Source: JAWPMV01 sp039819665 (GTDB lineage: Bacteria > Bacteroidota > Bacteroidia > J057). From it: DNA of 64,000 nt. Each line of letters opens with the position of its first letter. Position 1 is the stretch's first letter. The notes beneath the pieces were generated by a model. That model worked only from the letters and a program-made list of their open reading frames with translations, made no database searches and was not told the DNA's origin. Shown here one piece after another: positions 36,281-45,804 of this stretch. The stretch is from NCBI GenBank assembly GCA_039819665.1, contig JBCBRM010000012.1, positions 1 to 64,000 on the forward strand. The letters are read 5' to 3'. The translations under genes and the position numbers were made by a program.

Positions 36281-36862
36281 TCAAATTCGGTTTTTTTGTT
36301 TTCTAATTCTGCTCAAGGTCTCAAGCGTCATACCGAGATAGGAAGCGATGTGCATAAGAGGAACCCGCTGGACGATATCGGGACGAATGGCTAGCATTTG
36401 CTCGTATTTCTCTTCGGCTGTATGGAAAAGGATAGAGGAGATTCGTTCTCGTTGACTGAGCATCGTATGTGTGACCACCACCCTGATCAGGCGCTCAAAA
36501 TCGTGGTATTTATCCGAGAGCTGATTTATCGTGTCCCTTGACATCTCAATGAGGATAGCATCCTGGATAATTTCAATGTAATGGGGACTCGGTCGATCTG
36601 TGAAGAAGCTGACAATGGCGCTGATAAATTCGTTTTCAAAGGCAAACCAGTCTGAAATGTCTCTTCCTTCATGCAGATAATAGGCGCGTGCACAACCTTG
36701 CACGATGTAGTAGGACTTATCTGCGTATTGCCCTTCTTTGACAATGATTTCTCCTTTTTTGAATTGTCGAATTTCCATCTTCTCCGTGAGTTCCTGCAAG
36801 CATTCAGGACCTAAAGGAGAATAATTGTCTCTAATACTCACTAATATATCTTCTATCGTCAT
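36281..36862 (-). CDS. Crp/Fnr-family transcriptional regulator
   Basis: 193 residues. Cyclic-nucleotide-binding-like beta-roll at about residues 22-115 (MEIRQFKKGEIIVKEGQYADKSYYIVQG), then a connecting helix and a C-terminal helix-turn-helix ending MHIASYLGMTLETLSRIRKQ. The cAMP-contacting residues of E. coli Crp are not evident, as usual for this Bacteroidota group with an unknown ligand. It is 60 bases upstream of the oxidoreductase gene on the same strand, probably its regulator. Confidence 0.88.
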   Translation of the reverse strand: MTIEDILVSIRDNYSPLGPECLQELTEKMEIRQFKKGEIIVKEGQYADKSYYIVQGCARAYYLHEGRDISDWFAFENEFISAIVSFFTDRPSPHYIEIIQDAILIEMSRDTINQLSDKYHDFERLIRVVVTHTMLSQRERISSILFHTAEEKYEQMLAIRPDIVQRVPLMHIASYLGMTLETLSRIRKQKNRI

Positions 36863-36942
36863 GCCTTGTCAGGAATACTCTGGCTATAAAGCTAGGGAGA
36901 ATTCTGGCAATTTCTATTTTTTGTATAGGTAGCTACAAGAGA

Positions 36943-36966
36943 CCCGGCTCTAGGGTTACGGCCGGG
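36943..36966 (-). terminator. Possible terminator
   Basis: Perfect 6-bp GC stem CCCGGC (36943-36948) / GCCGGG (36961-36966) with a 12-base loop, 57 bases past the truncated DUF1348 gene on the reverse strand. The tract beyond is only partly T-rich. Confidence 0.4.
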
Positions 36967-37022
36967 ATGACCTTTTTAACTCGTGTTTTTATTTACCTTC
37001 TCGATTAAGTGAAGTTTATACT

Positions 37023-37244
37023 TCAAAGCTTCTTTTCTGATTCTTCAATGGCGAGGTCATTGATGCTGGCATAGCGTTTTTGCATCAGGCCGTTTTCGTC
37101 AAATTCCCAGTTCTCATTTCCATAGGCGCGGAACCACTGCCCGGCTTTATTGTGGTATTCGTATTCAAAGCGGACTGCAATTCGATTTCCTCTATAAAGC
37201 CACAATTCTTTTCTAATCACCCTAATTTCATCTGATAAAGCCAA
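37023..37244 (-). pseudogene. 5'-truncated DUF1348 (NTF2-like) gene
   Basis: The frame encodes the C-terminal half of the DUF1348 family: RKELWLYRGNRIAVRFEYEYHN, FRAYGNENWEFDENGLM and RYASINDL are its conserved core, normally found from about residue 75 of a 150-residue protein. The first half is absent; recognisable homology starts at about 37232, next to the stop of the upstream GNAT gene (37217), whose last codons overlap it. The only start codon is a TTG within that overlap. It looks like a deletion or insertion joined the GNAT end to the middle of DUF1348. Confidence 0.75.
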
Positions 37245-37717
37245 TATCTTTTTCCAAATATAGGATTGAGTTCCTTGATTCTCTCAAACCCCAGGCTTTC
37301 ATAAAGATGCCGGGCTGCATTCATGAATTCCGAAGTGTGTAAGGCGATGATCTCTTCTTTAGACTGTTTCGCATAGGCAATGCACATTTTCGTAAGTTTC
37401 CGTGCAATACCTTTTCCCCTAAAACCCGGATCTACTCCTACCATCCGAATGTAGCTCCAATGGGTGTCAAAGATTTCGGTAGGATTCCCACTCGGTACCA
37501 GGTAAGCTACGCCAATGATTGAACCCTCAGATTCACACAGAAAGCAGTGCGCGATCTTTAGCATACTTGAATAAGCATCCACTGAGCTCAGATTTTTATT
37601 CAGAATACTCCAGTTTTTTTCGGATAGCACTTCCTCAAATTGTCCATAAGAGATCATGGCGAGTTTCCGCAAAGCCTCGCTATCTGAATTGCTGCCTTTT
37701 CTGTAGGTGAATGCCAT
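37217..37717 (-). CDS. GNAT family N-acetyltransferase
   Basis: 166 residues. Acetyl-CoA-binding motif VGVDPGFRGKGIARKLTKMC (R-x-x-G-x-G/A) near residues 92-112, strand and helix ending HLYESLGFERI near 140, and C-terminus YWLYQMKLG, so the domain is complete. Substrate unknown. Its stop lies inside the retained part of a truncated DUF1348 gene, showing that sequence has been rearranged just at its 3' end. Confidence 0.88.
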   Translation of the reverse strand: MAFTYRKGSNSDSEALRKLAMISYGQFEEVLSEKNWSILNKNLSSVDAYSSMLKIAHCFLCESEGSIIGVAYLVPSGNPTEIFDTHWSYIRMVGVDPGFRGKGIARKLTKMCIAYAKQSKEEIIALHTSEFMNAARHLYESLGFERIKELNPIFGKRYWLYQMKLG

Positions 37718-37990
37718 AGCTTCCTTTTTATCTATCGTACGACATATAGATGTATGAATTTAATACGACAAAAATTTGTATAAAATATCTATCCAGTACT
37801 GCATTCTGTTAACTATCTTGTCTAAATCTTTCGCAACTTTTTAGAAAAGTTGCACAAAATCGGAACGAAAAAACCGAGCCTACCCACATTTCCATCCGCT
37901 GAGTTTTCGTTCCATCCCCAACGCGCCTTTTTTATGCCTCCTTATAATTTATAAACGGGGATTTATAAAACTCTATGTCGTACAACATAT

Positions 37991-40204
37991 CTAAAATTGT
38001 CGCAATAAACTGATCTTCCCAATGACTTGGTTTTCCAACTGTCGGTCAATCACATCCACCTGGAAGTCCTGTCGATTGTAAACGATGTAGATAAAGGACA
38101 AAGGTTGGTATTCCCAGGAGAAACGGATGTTGACATTGTAGAGGTCATTGCTGGAATTGTGCTGGAGGAAAGCGGAGAGTTGTAAACGGGGATTGATGGC
38201 AAAGCGGCCTTCTACGCCATAGAGATCGATGGTTCGCGTGATTTGATCCTGTCCTACATTCTGGAAGCGGTTTCTATTGAATCGAGTTCCCAGGCTGATA
38301 TGAGGAATGGGTGCAAAGCGGAGGTTGAGATTGAGGGTCTGTAGTTTCCCATCAAAATATTCCCCCCAATTCAGTCCACCATTTAGGCTCAATTTTTTTG
38401 ATCCATCCGAACTGAAAAAGAGGCTTTGATTGAGAAAATTGTATTCCCCTTCACTTATGTTGATTCCGAGAGGATTGAATGAATTGGTGAGTCGCTGATA
38501 CTGAGCAATGAAGCCGTATCCTAGATAACCTCCTCCCTGAAAATTGAGGTAAAGGGGCCAAAAGCGAAACTGCCTTTCTACCAGGAGACCGCTGGAAGCT
38601 TCATGGTAAAATTGGGCGTTTACACTGGGTTCATAGGCACGCAGCCATTTTTTGAAGGGAAGTTTTTCACCTCGAAAAAAGCGAACGATGCCCGGCGTAG
38701 TACTGATGACATTGCTACGGGAAATGAAGCCCAGTTCTGGATTATAGTTCTGGCTGATTACCGATTGTGTCAACCAGCCTTGCCATTTGTTGGTGGAGTA
38801 GAGGTATTGAGCAATTCCGGCAAAGCCTTGTCTGCCTCCATTATTGGTTCCTGCATAACTGAGCAGGGTATTGATGGAATGAGATTTATCCAGGCGAATG
38901 AAGGCATCCAGGGTGCCGGAGACATTGGTATTATTAGCGTTGTGCTTAACGGTCCCTAAGCCTCCAATGCGACTCTGCTTGCCTAGGTTTTGGGAAAAGC
39001 GGCCAATCAGAAAATCAGTCATGGGACTATTGCCATTTGCCCGCTGGCGAATCATCATACCGCCGTAGTTCTGACTGGAGGAACGATGGACAAAGCGTCC
39101 GCCAAAGTCGATGGGAATGGGGCTGCCATCATCATTCAGACCAATTCGCCTACTGAAGAAGGGTTGAATACGGAGTGCTTCCCCAGAACCTCCAGTACTG
39201 GGACCTACATTGATCCCAAATAGGGATGCATTCTCCAAAAAGAATTGACGCCTTTCCGGAAAGAAGACCGAAAAACGAGAGGTATTGTTGACCTGACGAT
39301 CCACATCGGCCTGAGCGAAATCTGTATTTACGGTAAGGTCCAAAATATCTTTAGGAGTAATGGCCCATTTTAATTCTCCGCCTACTTTGAAATCTGTATT
39401 GTCTGAGGCTCTGTCAGGATCAGGACCCTCGTATTGATTGAAAGAGGTAAGTGCATAAGGCTTTAGCTGAATATTGGGGCTGGGGGGAGGAGGCTGGAGA
39501 TTGGTCAGTTTCCCTGCATAATCCATCCTTGCCGCTCCAAAGGCGCGTGGGAATTCGGAGAAAGCGCTTATTTCATTTGTCAGTCGTCGGTTTCGGTATA
39601 GCTGAAATCCCCAATCCTGCTGCTGCTCCTCTGTTTTAGGATAACGCAGGGTTTTCCAGGGAATGGCTATCTCTGCCACCCAACCTGAATCTGTACGCGT
39701 CGTACGGGTTCGCCAAAGCCCGTCCCACTCAATGTCGTAGTATAGTGCATCAAAGGAAAGATAATCTCGCTGGACGCCATAGGGATTGACGGCAATGGAC
39801 ATAGCATTTCTCTCGTCATTAAAGCCATCGAAACAGAGCGTAATGAGGTCGTGAGTTCGGAAGTTGAAGTCCCGCTTGAAATCGGTCGCACGTATGGCGT
39901 CTTTCCCCAAACTATCCAAACAAATGACTCCCAGATAAAGATATTTTTGGTTGTATAAGACCTTGATTTTGGTTTCGAAATTCGGGTCTTCTCCTTGATA
40001 GGGATCTACTTGTGTAAAGCGGGGAGAGGGCTTGACCTTTTGCCAGGCTGCCTCACTCAGTTTGCCATCCACCTTGATGTTTTCCTCAACCTCTAATGCT
40101 TCCAATTTCTTTTTGATGGAATCCGGTTGAATCATGGCTACTTCCTGTGCAAAGCTGTGGAGGCTCCAAAGAAATAGTAGCAGGAAGAGGGTGTAAATCT
40201 TCAT
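37991..40204 (-). CDS. DUF5916 outer-membrane protein with carbohydrate-binding-like N-domain
   Basis: 737 residues. Signal peptide (residues 1-19), a CBM9-like domain at about 35-235 (IKVDGKLSEAAWQKVKPSPRF; WRTRTTRTDSGWVAEIAIPWKTLRY), then the long DUF5916 beta-barrel region (DFAQADVDRQVNNTSRFSVFFPERRQFFLENA is the family core at about 297-327) ending in aromatic strand Q-F. Such proteins sit in the Bacteroidota outer membrane; function is not established, with substrate binding or uptake suspected. Single gene. Confidence 0.9.
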   Translation of the reverse strand: MKIYTLFLLLFLWSLHSFAQEVAMIQPDSIKKKLEALEVEENIKVDGKLSEAAWQKVKPSPRFTQVDPYQGEDPNFETKIKVLYNQKYLYLGVICLDSLGKDAIRATDFKRDFNFRTHDLITLCFDGFNDERNAMSIAVNPYGVQRDYLSFDALYYDIEWDGLWRTRTTRTDSGWVAEIAIPWKTLRYPKTEEQQQDWGFQLYRNRRLTNEISAFSEFPRAFGAARMDYAGKLTNLQPPPPSPNIQLKPYALTSFNQYEGPDPDRASDNTDFKVGGELKWAITPKDILDLTVNTDFAQADVDRQVNNTSRFSVFFPERRQFFLENASLFGINVGPSTGGSGEALRIQPFFSRRIGLNDDGSPIPIDFGGRFVHRSSSQNYGGMMIRQRANGNSPMTDFLIGRFSQNLGKQSRIGGLGTVKHNANNTNVSGTLDAFIRLDKSHSINTLLSYAGTNNGGRQGFAGIAQYLYSTNKWQGWLTQSVISQNYNPELGFISRSNVISTTPGIVRFFRGEKLPFKKWLRAYEPSVNAQFYHEASSGLLVERQFRFWPLYLNFQGGGYLGYGFIAQYQRLTNSFNPLGINISEGEYNFLNQSLFFSSDGSKKLSLNGGLNWGEYFDGKLQTLNLNLRFAPIPHISLGTRFNRNRFQNVGQDQITRTIDLYGVEGRFAINPRLQLSAFLQHNSSNDLYNVNIRFSWEYQPLSFIYIVYNRQDFQVDVIDRQLENQVIGKISLLRQF

Positions 40205-40267
40205 TTCGAAAGCGTGCTGTAGTAGTAGGTTAATTCAGACCTAAGGTAAGGAATAAAAGTGCATAGT

Positions 40268-41050
40268 CTATTTCATAGGGCTTATGATGTAGTACTTTTT
40301 AATGACCCTTGGGAATCTGATTTTATCCTGCTTGTTTCCTATAGGTAGAAAAAATACGTCTTTCCGTCCAGAGTAATTGTTTGAAAGTCGGCGAGCCTGA
40401 ATATAGCGCCTCTTCTCTTTTTTGATCAGGTATTGCTGTTTGCCTTCTGTAACAATCGTTCGATGGTAATCTGCAAGTAGGTCTATGCTCAGTCTTATAC
40501 TTCTGGCATTTGCAGGAATCTTGAAATCTACTTCATTGTATTCTGTGCAGGAAATTCGTATTGATTTGTTAATCATCTTTGAAAATAGGCGGAAGTTAGC
40601 TTTACCATAAGGTCCGGTAGTAAAATCTTTATCGTATGTAAAGCCATTGAAGCTGTTATAGGAAATTGAATCTTGCAGCTCATCGGGCTGGATAAGAATA
40701 CTGCAAAAAGGAATCAGCTCTCTTGTCTCACAGTCATATACCTCTAGCTCAAAGTTGATGGAGTCGGGATGCGAATAGGTGCTATCATAAGCTACTTCAT
40801 ATCCGCTGCAATCCTGGATTTCAGAATCTGCAAAAGTATCAAAGATTAAGGTCAGGGTGTCGGCATGCTGCGTGAAAGTACCAGTCCCCAAGAAGTCTGA
40901 TTTGCCTAATGGCACATAACGGAAGCTTTGATTTTCTCCAAAGCGTATGCTGGAAGCTCTTTCATCAACAATGAGGCTATAAGTGCCTGCTATCTGGGCG
41001 AAAAGTCGAAAGGCTAGGGCTATTATCAAGAGAAAAATGAGGTGTTTCAT
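40268..41050 (-). CDS. Secreted protein of unknown function
   Basis: 260 residues. Signal peptide (MKHLIFLLIIALAFRLFAQI). The middle contains DSINFELEVYDCETRELIPFCSILIQ, reminiscent of carboxypeptidase-regulatory-like beta-sandwich domains common in Bacteroidota surface proteins, then a basic C-terminus (KKEKRRYIQARRLSNNYSGRKDVFFLPIGN). No catalytic motif. Same strand as, and upstream of, the DUF5916 gene with a 63-base gap; possible operon. Confidence 0.65.
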   Translation of the reverse strand: MKHLIFLLIIALAFRLFAQIAGTYSLIVDERASSIRFGENQSFRYVPLGKSDFLGTGTFTQHADTLTLIFDTFADSEIQDCSGYEVAYDSTYSHPDSINFELEVYDCETRELIPFCSILIQPDELQDSISYNSFNGFTYDKDFTTGPYGKANFRLFSKMINKSIRISCTEYNEVDFKIPANARSIRLSIDLLADYHRTIVTEGKQQYLIKKEKRRYIQARRLSNNYSGRKDVFFLPIGNKQDKIRFPRVIKKYYIISPMK

Positions 41051-41197
41051 GGCCTGTATGGATAAAAAGTGAATACCTGTAAAGGAGCTTAAAGTCCCTT
41101 GCAGGTATTTACTATATAATTTATCGAAAGTAGGCTAGCCCCCATGATGGGCTTTGGAAATGAGATATTAGCTTCTTAGCAATTCCCTAGAATTACT

Positions 41198-41845
41198 TTA
41201 ACATTCTTTGGAAGAATACGGCTGGTTTATCCCTCGTATCATTGCCCAAATAGGCGCACCCAGAAAGGAGGACTTTTCACTTAGCCTAAATCCAAAACGT
41301 TCATAGAAAGTGAGATTTCGTTCTTTTCCTGTATGAAGAAAAACGGCCTGCTGCTCTTTTTCAGCAATTGAGATAAAGGTCTTCATTAACTGACTTCCTA
41401 CTCCCTTTGACTGATAGGAAGGTTTTACTGCAATAGGCCCAAGATGTAAGAAGTCTCCATCTGGTAAGAGTGATTCGGTCAGTGCCTGAAGTTTTAAAAA
41501 GTTGAAGAAACTTTTCCCAGATGCTATCAGAAAGGGTACAATCATCTTCATGCGCTGGCGTAGGGATAATTGGGTGTATTTGGAAGGATAAAAACAAAGG
41601 CAGCCGACTATAGTATCCTTGTCCCAGGCTATGAGTATGTTTTTATTTTTTTGGTTTAATGTGATAGAAAATACTTTGCCGTAACGTTTCGCTCTATTTT
41701 CGGGGCGAACGGCTTTCCATAGCTCAAGTGTATGAGGTGTTGCATCCTGGATGAAGGCTTCCCCTACCATAAGTGCAGCTCTTTTTATCAGGTCTTCACC
41801 TGTCTCCAACTTAATGCTAAGGTCAATATGCTCCTTGTGTTTCAT
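41198..41845 (-). CDS. GNAT family N-acetyltransferase
   Basis: 215 residues. The GNAT core is complete: strand NILIAWDKDTIVGCLCFYPS, acetyl-CoA motif LGPIAVKPSYQSKGVGSQLMKTFI near residues 137-160, AVFLHTGKERNLTFYERFGFRL near 175-195. It follows the MFS gene by 9 bases on the same strand, so the two are co-transcribed; acetylation and export of one compound is possible but unproven. Confidence 0.87.
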   Translation of the reverse strand: MKHKEHIDLSIKLETGEDLIKRAALMVGEAFIQDATPHTLELWKAVRPENRAKRYGKVFSITLNQKNKNILIAWDKDTIVGCLCFYPSKYTQLSLRQRMKMIVPFLIASGKSFFNFLKLQALTESLLPDGDFLHLGPIAVKPSYQSKGVGSQLMKTFISIAEKEQQAVFLHTGKERNLTFYERFGFRLSEKSSFLGAPIWAMIRGINQPYSSKEC

Positions 41846-41854
41846 GAGCAGTAT

Positions 41855-43114
41855 TTAATACTTGAGTTTTCGGTATAAGCCTAGCAGCATTAGACCATAT
41901 ATTACTGCAACTACAGTAATGCTCCAGGTACCTTCTCCATCTCCTATAATGGGAGCCATCAAGGCAGGACCTAAGCCACCCCCTAAGAGGATAGCCATTC
42001 CATTATACATACCGGAGAAGGAAGCAAATTTATCCTGTGGGAGAATGCGTTGTAATAAGGCAAATTCAGCTGCCTGGAAGGAGCATAAGAAAAAGGTACC
42101 CAGAGAAAAGAAGATGACTACAGCAAGCAAAGAATCTACTTGGAGGGCTAGCAAGAGCGCCAGGCCAGCCAATATACCGCAGATACCTGCAATCATGGCT
42201 CGTATGCTATAATGATCTCCCAGGACGGACCATATCAACAAACCCAGGATTGAAAAAGCATAAGGCGCCGCTACCAACCAGCTGACCTCTTCGAAAGGGA
42301 TACCTCGCACTTCGGTGAAATAGGTGGGAATCCAACTCGACAAGCCTACACCAATAAGATTATTTCCAACTCCTATCCCAATAAAAAATAGAAAGCCAGG
42401 AATTCGAATCGCCTGTCTCCAGTTTAATCCACTATCCTGCTGTTTTTGTTCCTCTGCTAATCCCTCTCTGATATAGGCTAATTCGGAGTCCTGGATTGAG
42501 GGCGATAGTTCCGGTTTGTCATAGACAAAAAAGTACACGAGGGGCAAGCTCAGCAACAAGCCTATAAAGGCCAAGAGGTGAAAGCCGGATCGCCAACCAA
42601 ATTCAGCCATCATTGGGACCAAAAATAGGGGCGAAAGTAAAAAGGCCAGAAAAATACCTGCAGCTACGATGCTATTGGCTCGCCCGCGTTCATGAGGTGG
42701 GAACCAAGATTTTGTTGCTGTCATCATCATGGGTACATGGATACCTTCTGACAAACCGAGCAAAATCCTTGTTGCCAAAAGGAGCATCAGAATTTGGCTA
42801 ACAAAGGCTCCCAGGGCAGTGAAAATGGACCACAAACAAATGATAAGGATAAGATTTTTACGCGTTCCCCAGCTTGCCGTTAAGGGAGTGAGAAATATAT
42901 TTGATATACCATAAGCCGCATAAAATAAGCCTATCAATTGCGAGCCATATTGCTGTACTTGCTCATTTGTCCAACCATATTCGTCTGCCATCAGGGGCAG
43001 GGCAAAAGTGATGTTGAGTCTGTCGATGTAGGCGACAAAAAGCGTTATCATGAAAACTATGGGTAGTCTCCACCTACGCGAAGTGTCTGGTGGCCGGGAA
43101 CTGGGGGAATTCAT
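41855..43114 (-). CDS. MFS transporter, anion:cation symporter (ACS)-like
   Basis: 419 residues, 12 predicted membrane helices. The first loop MFS motif is in the form GTRKNLILIICLWS, with helix 4-5 motif ILLGLSEGIHVPMMMTATKSWFPPHERGRANSIVAAG, which is typical of the ACS family (hexuronate, glucarate or phthalate-type carriers). The central loop holds ELAYIREGLAEEQKQ. Substrate unknown. First gene of a two-gene unit with a GNAT. Confidence 0.88.
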   Translation of the reverse strand: MNSPSSRPPDTSRRWRLPIVFMITLFVAYIDRLNITFALPLMADEYGWTNEQVQQYGSQLIGLFYAAYGISNIFLTPLTASWGTRKNLILIICLWSIFTALGAFVSQILMLLLATRILLGLSEGIHVPMMMTATKSWFPPHERGRANSIVAAGIFLAFLLSPLFLVPMMAEFGWRSGFHLLAFIGLLLSLPLVYFFVYDKPELSPSIQDSELAYIREGLAEEQKQQDSGLNWRQAIRIPGFLFFIGIGVGNNLIGVGLSSWIPTYFTEVRGIPFEEVSWLVAAPYAFSILGLLIWSVLGDHYSIRAMIAGICGILAGLALLLALQVDSLLAVVIFFSLGTFFLCSFQAAEFALLQRILPQDKFASFSGMYNGMAILLGGGLGPALMAPIIGDGEGTWSITVVAVIYGLMLLGLYRKLKY

Positions 43115-43345
43115 GTTTCGATTTAGGAAATATTCGAGTGATCCTGGGTCTTAATAGGTACTACATATGATACTAAGTATACACATTATTTCCCATAGCC
43201 TCATTCTTCAAAGAAATCATCCCAATCAGATCCATTTAATTTTCCATGACCTGCTTCCTGCTTTTTAAGTACTTACCCTAAGCATCAAGTTTCTCTTGAA
43301 TTTTACTCAATTTCACAGTACGAACCTCAGCCCAATTTTCAAGAC

Positions 43346-44377
43346 TTATTCATTAAGTTTCCGAAGCAGAAAGTCGACAAAATCTTCATTGGCTGCATCG
43401 CTATAAATAAGCGGCTTCCCATAGGTGGTAACAATAGGTACAGATGCGGCATCTGCATACTCTTTTAACTCACGAGCATGAAAGGGATGATGATTGAAAC
43501 TGCTGGAACTTTCAGGAGTAAGATTATGGCCGCCAGTATTTGTAACCCAAATTTCCGGGTCATCCGTAGATAAGTGTGCAAGCATATCAACTTCTCGTCT
43601 GTACTGGGCTATTTCAGGACTTGTATATTGTTCCCAGGAGTTGATTCCGTAGAAATTGAAAAATGTTTCCTCTCCAAATTTCTCAATAATATCCTCCAAA
43701 GTTGAGCCGAATTCATCAAAAACATCCCCTAACCATCTGCCTTCGATGTCAAGGCTGGATTGTGTGGCCCAGAGTGCGATTCCTTTGACTCGGCTGCTTT
43801 CATGTAGCACAGGATCTATATGGGATTCGTCTTTAAAGTCATCATGTGTAGCTAGCCAAAGGGCAGTTGAGCCGCCAGCAGATGTCCCAAAAAGGACAAT
43901 TCGCTCTTTGTCAATGTTGAGTTCTTTGTGGAGGTAGCGGATGTATTGGATAGCTCTTTTGGAATCATGCAAACTCTTTAATACACCTTCTGATTCATTT
44001 TTTTCGAGGAGCCTGTAATTGATGGTCGCTACGGCAACATCATTCGCAAGAAATTCGCTGATCTGCTCTGTATATTCCCCTGAATAAATAAACTGCTTAT
44101 CACTGCCTGTAAATCCTCCGCCATGAATAAAAATGACTAAAGCAGTTGGAGTCGAACTATTAGGTAAGTAGATGTCAAAGTTGGTTTTGCTGTATTGATC
44201 GTAGAATAGATCCTCAACAAATCTAGCCTCAACTCCCTGCAGTTCAATGGGAGAATCTGAATATGCTAATTCAATGAGGGGAATTTCCGGTTTTATAATG
44301 GGCTCGTTTTCTTTACAGGAAGCCAGAAAAAAGATTATCAGAAGCAGGGAGGCAAGAAGGAGTTTATTTACTTTCAT
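43346..44377 (-). CDS. Alpha/beta-hydrolase lipoprotein (esterase/lipase)
   Basis: 343 residues. Lipobox LASCKE with Cys near residue 21, so a lipid-anchored envelope enzyme. Oxyanion motif VIFIHGGGFTGSD near residues 82-94, nucleophile GTSAGGS near 165-171; the catalytic Asp and His are expected in the C-terminal third (PEIWVTNTGGHNL, SFNHHPFHARELKEY). The HGGG and GxSAGG pair places it in the hormone-sensitive-lipase/carboxylesterase group. Single gene. Confidence 0.86.
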   Translation of the reverse strand: MKVNKLLLASLLLIIFFLASCKENEPIIKPEIPLIELAYSDSPIELQGVEARFVEDLFYDQYSKTNFDIYLPNSSTPTALVIFIHGGGFTGSDKQFIYSGEYTEQISEFLANDVAVATINYRLLEKNESEGVLKSLHDSKRAIQYIRYLHKELNIDKERIVLFGTSAGGSTALWLATHDDFKDESHIDPVLHESSRVKGIALWATQSSLDIEGRWLGDVFDEFGSTLEDIIEKFGEETFFNFYGINSWEQYTSPEIAQYRREVDMLAHLSTDDPEIWVTNTGGHNLTPESSSSFNHHPFHARELKEYADAASVPIVTTYGKPLIYSDAANEDFVDFLLRKLNE

Positions 44378-44474
44378 TAGTCAAAGTTCATGCGATATTT
44401 ACTTTGACTGCTTTAAGGGGTGTAGGTTTAATGAGCTTTGAAAAACATTTTATGAAATGGGATCATATCCCTGT

Positions 44475-45782
44475 TTAGGATGCCGAATAGACCCATTTCT
44501 TGAAAAATGTATCTAAATCAATGCCACTAACTTTCTCCATTTCCACTTGAAAGTGCTCGGTATTCACTGTTCCCCCCCAATTGTTTTTCGTGTAGGATTT
44601 GATACCTTTCCAGAAAGCCTCCTCACCGATTTCTTCTCTGAGTAGGTGCAAGACATAGGCACCTTTGTAATAAACAACATTTCGGTTATCTATGGTAGAT
44701 ACCCATTTCTTAAATACCAGGGCTTTATCCTTACCCCTTTTCTTCACATCATCATAGATACCTTTATAAAGCGCTATATCCGACTCGTATTTCCCTTTAC
44801 CAAATCTACACTCATTAAAGGCTGTTGCCATGTAAACAGCAAAAGCTTCATTTAGCCAAAAATGGCCGAAATCCTCACAGGTAATCATATTGCCCCACCA
44901 TTGATGGGCGAGTTCGTGAGCCGTGAGGTGGATTTCAGAACTATCTTTAAATACAGCATGGGAATAGGAGGTATTGAAAACAGCCATACCTGATATTTCC
45001 TGAAAATTCCCGCCGATTAATACCTGCGAATAGGTACGCTGGACATACGGAATACCAGTCTTTTCTTCAAAAAACTGGAGCATGGAATAGGTTTCCTCAA
45101 AGACTTTTTTTAGCTCGGTTTTCGATAGCTTAGCAGAGTAATAGTTTAGCGTTACGTCCTTGAATTCTTCCTGAACTTTTGTGAAAGTACCTATAACAAA
45201 ACCGTAAGTATAAGCCGGGCTTTCATAGTTTTGTTGCCAGCTATAAAGCGTTTTATCCCCCTTTTCTTCCTTTCCTTTCAATTCTCCACTAGCAATGCAA
45301 ACTTTTTCTTTAGGTATCAGGAGCTTGAGGGAAAGTTTGGCTTTGTCTGCGGGTATGAAATGACAAGGCATCCAATCCTCAGTGAAATAAACCGTATGTA
45401 CCTGTTCAAGATCGGAATTGAAAAGCAAACCCCTTGCGGGGTTTCCATGATAGCGAATGTGTATTTCCTGTCGAGTTTGATGGCTCTCAGATAGCTCGAT
45501 GATCAGTTTTGAATCATGTTGATGATAGGATGCTACTTCTGAACCGCTAAGCTCATCAATGATGAGATTTCGAGCATCCAAGGCAATGCTATTGATTCCA
45601 ACTTCAGCTTCTAGCCCAATAAGCAGTTCTCCTTGGATGGATTTCTCTGCAATATTGACTTCAAGTTTCAACTCATAGCTTTTGACATCGAACTTAGAAT
45701 GTTGGCCTTGACCGAAACAGTTGGATTGGAGGCTTACAAGCCAAATGAGAAGGCTTGTAAAGGAGATGAAGATTTTGTTCAT
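44475..45782 (-). CDS. M1-like zinc metallopeptidase, short form
   Basis: 435 residues from the ATG at 45782 (MNKIFISFTSLLIWLVSLQS), giving a signal peptide; the frame is open 20 codons further upstream but without signal character. N-terminal beta domain at about 30-190, then the thermolysin-like domain with zinc motif HELAHQWWGN and NEAFAVYMA (HExxH-x18-E) near residues 300-328. The exopeptidase motif GAMEN is not present; the equivalent stretch reads EISGMAVFN. It lacks the C-terminal helical domain of aminopeptidase N, as do other short M1 proteins. Follows a small unknown gene by 22 bases. Confidence 0.85.
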   Translation of the reverse strand: MNKIFISFTSLLIWLVSLQSNCFGQGQHSKFDVKSYELKLEVNIAEKSIQGELLIGLEAEVGINSIALDARNLIIDELSGSEVASYHQHDSKLIIELSESHQTRQEIHIRYHGNPARGLLFNSDLEQVHTVYFTEDWMPCHFIPADKAKLSLKLLIPKEKVCIASGELKGKEEKGDKTLYSWQQNYESPAYTYGFVIGTFTKVQEEFKDVTLNYYSAKLSKTELKKVFEETYSMLQFFEEKTGIPYVQRTYSQVLIGGNFQEISGMAVFNTSYSHAVFKDSSEIHLTAHELAHQWWGNMITCEDFGHFWLNEAFAVYMATAFNECRFGKGKYESDIALYKGIYDDVKKRGKDKALVFKKWVSTIDNRNVVYYKGAYVLHLLREEIGEEAFWKGIKSYTKNNWGGTVNTEHFQVEMEKVSGIDLDTFFKKWVYSAS

Positions 45783-45804
45783 GTTGCAGCTTATAGGTTG
45801 CTTT

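Noticed and set aside
35331..36862. Toxin-antitoxin pair from small basic protein and regulator
   Set aside because: The genes are 88 bases or more apart, not overlapping, and match no toxin or antitoxin family; the regulator is a normal Crp/Fnr type.
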